Assembly: GCA_025330725.1 (NCBI GenBank)
Contig: JAIWND010000044.1
Coordinates: 62,001 to 126,000 of the forward strand
DNA length: 64,000 nucleotides
Source: Chlamydoabsidia padenii
Lineage: Eukaryota; Mucoromycota; Mucoromycetes; Mucorales; Cunninghamellaceae
Direction: 5' to 3'
In this document: in pieces, positions 60,544-64,000 of the stretch
How the letters are laid out: each line of letters opens with the position of its first letter
Position numbering within the stretch: position 1 is the stretch's first letter
The notes under the pieces: model-generated
Seen by the model: only the letters and a program-made list of their open reading frames with translations
The model's database searches: none
What the model was told of the DNA's origin: nothing
Translations under genes and position numbers: made by a program

Positions 60544-61808
60544 TAATTTTCCAAAACAATACGGTATCTAGGTTTGCCATCACGGAAAGCTTGAATGGCC
60601 TCAGCAATATCTGTCATCTTGTACTTGTTAAGCCAAGGTCTAACATTATGTTCAGCGGCAAATTCCAACATTTCTTCTACTTGTCGAGGGGAGCCAATAA
60701 TAGAGCCAGAAAGTTGAATTTGCTTTAAAGGGGGAAGAGTCAGGGCTCATTACATAATTAATCATCCACATCTCATTTTCATATTCTTTTTTTTTTTACC
60801 TTCATTAATAAAGCAAATGGAGGAATACCATCTAAAGTAGATTCCGGAGCAGCCACCAAGATAAATGTCCCGTTATGTTTCAACAGAGGCAAGTAAGCAG
60901 ACCAATCGAAATCAGTAGCATAACTGGCACATAGAATATGAGTCAATGTGTCTTTATGTTTGGCAAGTTCATCGGGATTGCTGGCCACTACGAAATCAGT
61001 ACATCCCAGTTCCTTGGCATCCTTGCGCTTGCTTTCAGAGTGAGACAGTGCCACCACTTCAGCACCCATCGCGGCCGCCCAGAGTACAGCGAAATGACCA
61101 AGACCACCAATACCAATGACACCCACACGATCACCCTTTTTGACATTATAGCGGCGTAAAGGAGCAAATGTAGTGACACCCGCACAGAAGAAAGTGGCAG
61201 CCATTTCATTGGTCATATTTTCAGGAATCTTGAATACAAAGTGTTGATCACCACGCCATTTATCTGCATATCCACCAAAAGTCTTGTCACCATTAGGCCA
61301 GTGGCTATTGTATGTACCAATCTATCCATGCATATTCGTTAGCTGATGTTATTTATTTATTTTTTTGATAGGGGGGGGGAATACTACTTACGATGCCTTT
61401 TTCACAAATATTTTCAAATCCATTCTTACAACTGTCACATTCAAGACATGAATAGCTTTGAGCACCTACACCAACACGATCGCCCACTTTGAATTTGGTC
61501 ACCTTGTCACCTAGACGAGTTACCACGCCAGTAATTTCATGGCCAACCACACAGGGATATTGAGTTGGTCTATTACAGAAAGAGAAAGGGATTAGGATTT
61601 GAATATCAAAAAAGACAAGGTGAAAAGCAACTTACCCCCAACCAGAATCCATAGTATGTACATCAGAACCACAGACACCGCAATGAGTGATATTTATTTC
61701 AACCGTAGTCGCATCGAATTGTTTTAGCGGCATTTCAGACCAGACAAGAGGCTCATTTTTGCCAGTACAGGCCCATCCGTGGAAAGTGTTTTCAGACGTA
61801 GAGTGCAT
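60544..61808 (-). CDS. Zinc alcohol dehydrogenase, cinnamyl-alcohol/Adh6 type
   Basis: Starts MHSTSENTFHGWACTGKNEP; about four exons. Catalytic zinc ligands: CGVCGSDVHTMDSGWG, VVGHEITGVV. Structural zinc: CLECDSCKNGFENIC (CxxCxxCx7C). NADP(H) site: GVIGIGGLGHFAVLWAAAMG. It ends KPRYRIVLEN. Yeast Adh6/Adh7 relatives reduce aromatic and aliphatic aldehydes with NADPH. Short introns follow GWG, the structural-zinc exon and LLMK. Confidence 0.92.
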
Positions 61809-63230
61809 TATTTCTTGATTGTTTTTAGAATAAAATAGAAAGAAGATTCTAGGAAATCCTCCTTTTATAGACCTGGAAGATCAATATTAATTATCCGTTC
61901 ATTGGCTGTTCGGTTGGAACGGCCCTAAAAAAAAGTATTTCAAATCCCGCTTTGACAGGACCAACCCTTTTATTTTCTATTCTTTCTTTTTTTTGTTTCA
62001 GTCACCATCACTGGATCACGAGTTTTACTTTTCCTTTGGTTCCTTTTTGTTTCATTTCTCTACTTTGCGATTATGATGAATAAGACCTTTCTTTACAAGT
62101 ATATACGAGGAAGAACTTGTCATTAATAAGCGATGAGAATTCATAGGTGATGTAACATTAAATCGCCGCTTCAACCCATTCACTTCCTTTTATGGTGTTC
62201 CAAAACGTCAGTCAAGTACGCAAGCATTATCCACTTTTAGAGTAAGATAGTAGGGAAAAAGAATGAACGACGGTTTTTGATTATGGGTCCATTCTTTTGG
62301 GTGGGTGGGTAGGACAAACGGTTGAAAAGTTTTAGCCTACAGTGCATCGGCGAAAGCAGACAAAAAAAAAAAAAAGAAAAAGAAAAAAAAACGGTAGACA
62401 ATGATGCTGAGAGCAACACAATATGAAAAAAAAAAGAAACATTATTATCCCAGTGACGGATATGGCACCCAGTGCCGTATGAGATGCCGCCCTTGTTGTA
62501 GCCATCTTGGAAACGGCAGTAGTAACATTTCCTCTCACCCCTACATATGATCGACGCTTATTGGTGTTGGAGATGAATTCATTTTAAAAAAACGCAGCTA
62601 GTGGCGCAATCAATATCACTTTCATCCATTGGAGCACCCATATCCTATCTTTTGTTGACCTTTTCTTGCTTAATAATAGAAATGTGCCTTGTTGGCCAAC
62701 CGCAAATAAAAGACCAAGCGGGTAATAAGTCATCCAACGCTGCCATCATATCATATTCGCCTTGTTTCTCTATTCAATTCAATTTCAAGTTCCTCTATTT
62801 GACACAACGCTACTTGTAACAGAACCAATGACATTGCTTGACGTTTTAAACGTTCATTCAGGGCATCAACGATGATCGTACATATTTTTGCTGACTACAT
62901 ACTAAAGACCATCGATGATGCTCTCCCAAAAGATTCCTTGACCGTCCTGCAGAGAGAAAAACATAAAGTCGATCTTGAACATTGCTATGAGCGGCGTTTT
63001 AGATCGAGGCAAATCGCATGATCACCGGTGTTTTAAACGGAAACCCGCATAAAAGGTGTAAAAACATCAATAGAAACGTAATCTCTTCTTCTTTTGTTTA
63101 ATTCTTTTTTTTTCCCCTATAAATCTTAAACTTTACTTTTCCAATAAATTGTTTTTTATTTCTACTATCATAAAAAAACCATCTGTCCAAATTTCACGGT
63201 ATCAAAAGCATGTTTATCTCTTTTTATTAA
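61809..63230. other. Intergenic, 1.4 kb, upstream of ADH
   Basis: Several short frames. One of 49 codons from about 62872 (MIVHIFADYILKTIDDALPK...) looks protein-like but is isolated. No confident gene. Confidence 0.35.
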
Positions 63231-63545
63231 TTGCACGATAGTATGCAGCTGGGACACTCTTCAGTGATTTGTCACATTCTTGATCAAATGAGAGTAAACC
63301 CCGAGCCAAAGCAGCAGCTTGGAATGTGTCGCAGATGGATTTTTCATATGTTCGAAGACCATCAAAGGGTAATGAACCTTGTATTGAGAGGAATAGTAGA
63401 CGAAGAGAATATAATTCTAATGTTACGGCTAGATCTGGTAGATGTTAAAGTAACTTGGGCTCAGATAGAATGTATTGATTGTTATGAAGTAAGTGAGCAC
63501 CAGAATTTTTTGGGTAAGATTCAACCTTTTACAAGTTCTTGGTAA
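63231..63545 (+). CDS. Unrecognised ORF, possible exon
   Basis: 104 residues (MHDSMQLGHSSVICHILDQM...). The segment FHMFEDHQRVMNLVLRGIVD through VTWAQIECIDCYE is coherent, and a consensus donor GTAAGT follows at about 63489, so the coding part may end there. It loosely recalls N-terminal parts of Mucorales transposon proteins, but I cannot assign it. Confidence 0.3.
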   Translation: MHDSMQLGHSSVICHILDQMRVNPEPKQQLGMCRRWIFHMFEDHQRVMNLVLRGIVDEENIILMLRLDLVDVKVTWAQIECIDCYEVSEHQNFLGKIQPFTSSW

Positions 63546-63894
63546 AAAAGAGTATATGCAAAAAGTGCGAAGAGAAGTCCTGGATTTGAAAATATAAAAT
63601 GAAAGTGGACATTGAATCAAAGTAAGATCAATAAAGACAGAGTTACACTTGTAAAGTAACTGTAGATAGACAAAGTAGATGGCAATAGAGAAGCCTTTTG
63701 AGAATTGTGTCAAGTTTTTTGTTAAGAAAATCTTTTTATTGTAATTTAAAAAACTAAAGAATTAATTGAGGTGGGGAGAAGGGATATTTAGACTATTAAA
63801 AAAATAGGACTTGTCTTGATGAGTAGTGGAGGCATAATGAACGAAGACAGTATGATGAACAAGTGAATTATTATGAATAAAAATAGAGTCCAGT

Positions 63895-64000
63895 TTATTC
63901 TTCCATCTCCCAATCAGAAAGATTTACTAGTTGGAAAAGTTCTGCCACGACACGAGGTTGCTGATGCTGGCACTGTAGATTCTTGAGACGACATTTTGAG
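63895..64000 (-). CDS. 3' end of a gene running off the right edge
   Basis: The minus-strand frame ends CQHQQPRVVAELFQLVNLSD then WEMEE and TAA at 63895-63897. The open frame reaches the window edge, so only 34 residues are visible and the family cannot be named. Confidence 0.4.
   Translation of the reverse strand, partial: SKCRLKNLQCQHQQPRVVAELFQLVNLSDWEMEE

Overview
The window looks like nuclear DNA of an early-diverging filamentous fungus, most likely Mucoromycota (Mucorales type). The evidence is AT-rich DNA, many short GT-AG introns of about 50-90 bp, long homopolymer and simple-repeat tracts, Q/N/S-rich tails, and a mobile-element load that includes Tc1/mariner, MULE, Plavaka-like (CACTA clade), a solo LTR, a Helitron-type helicase relic and Fanzor (eukaryotic TnpB-like) sequences. 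The genus cannot be settled from sequence alone.

Layout. 0.3-1.7 kb: mitochondrial ornithine acetyltransferase (ArgJ) on the minus strand, with a perfect Gcn4-type site upstream. 2.2-11 kb: accessory block with a Tc1/mariner transposase carrying a premature stop, a duplicated noncoding unit, a solo LTR, a broken Plavaka-like transposase and decayed ORFs. 11.4-12.8 kb: multi-span membrane protein. 12.8-16.2 kb: a MITE, a dispersed repeat and a degenerate Fanzor locus. 16.4-28 kb: host genes (alpha-arrestin, COQ10, a small tail-anchored-like protein, ThrE-family transporter, MYST acetyltransferase, GET2-like receptor). 28.3-33 kb: decayed MULE, an unknown ORF, a tandem duplication and a second Fanzor/TnpB relic. 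33.2-39 kb: the TFIP11/Ntr1-type G-patch splicing factor and the class III PI3-kinase Vps34, divergent from a 144-bp promoter. 39.5-43.5 kb: Helitron helicase relic, wax-synthase-type MBOAT enzyme, TFIIB-family zinc-ribbon protein. 43.6-47.5 kb: broken unknown ORF and a MULE with long terminal inverted repeats and a deleted catalytic core. 47.5-64 kb: atypical G-alpha, Q-rich coiled-coil protein, FHIP-type dynein adaptor, F-box/LRR protein, AONS (BioF-like) ending in the peroxisomal signal SKL, zinc alcohol dehydrogenase, and a partial gene at the right edge.

The host genes form no pathway cluster. Trafficking and organelle biology is well represented (Vps34, FHIP, alpha-arrestin, GET2-like, COQ10, peroxisomal AONS). 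Mobile DNA sits in discrete blocks between host genes. Many gene models are joined from exons by hand: splice sites were chosen by GT/GC-AG consensus, reading phase and protein continuity, and phase sums close for those where exact exons are given. No tRNA, rRNA or CRISPR array was found.
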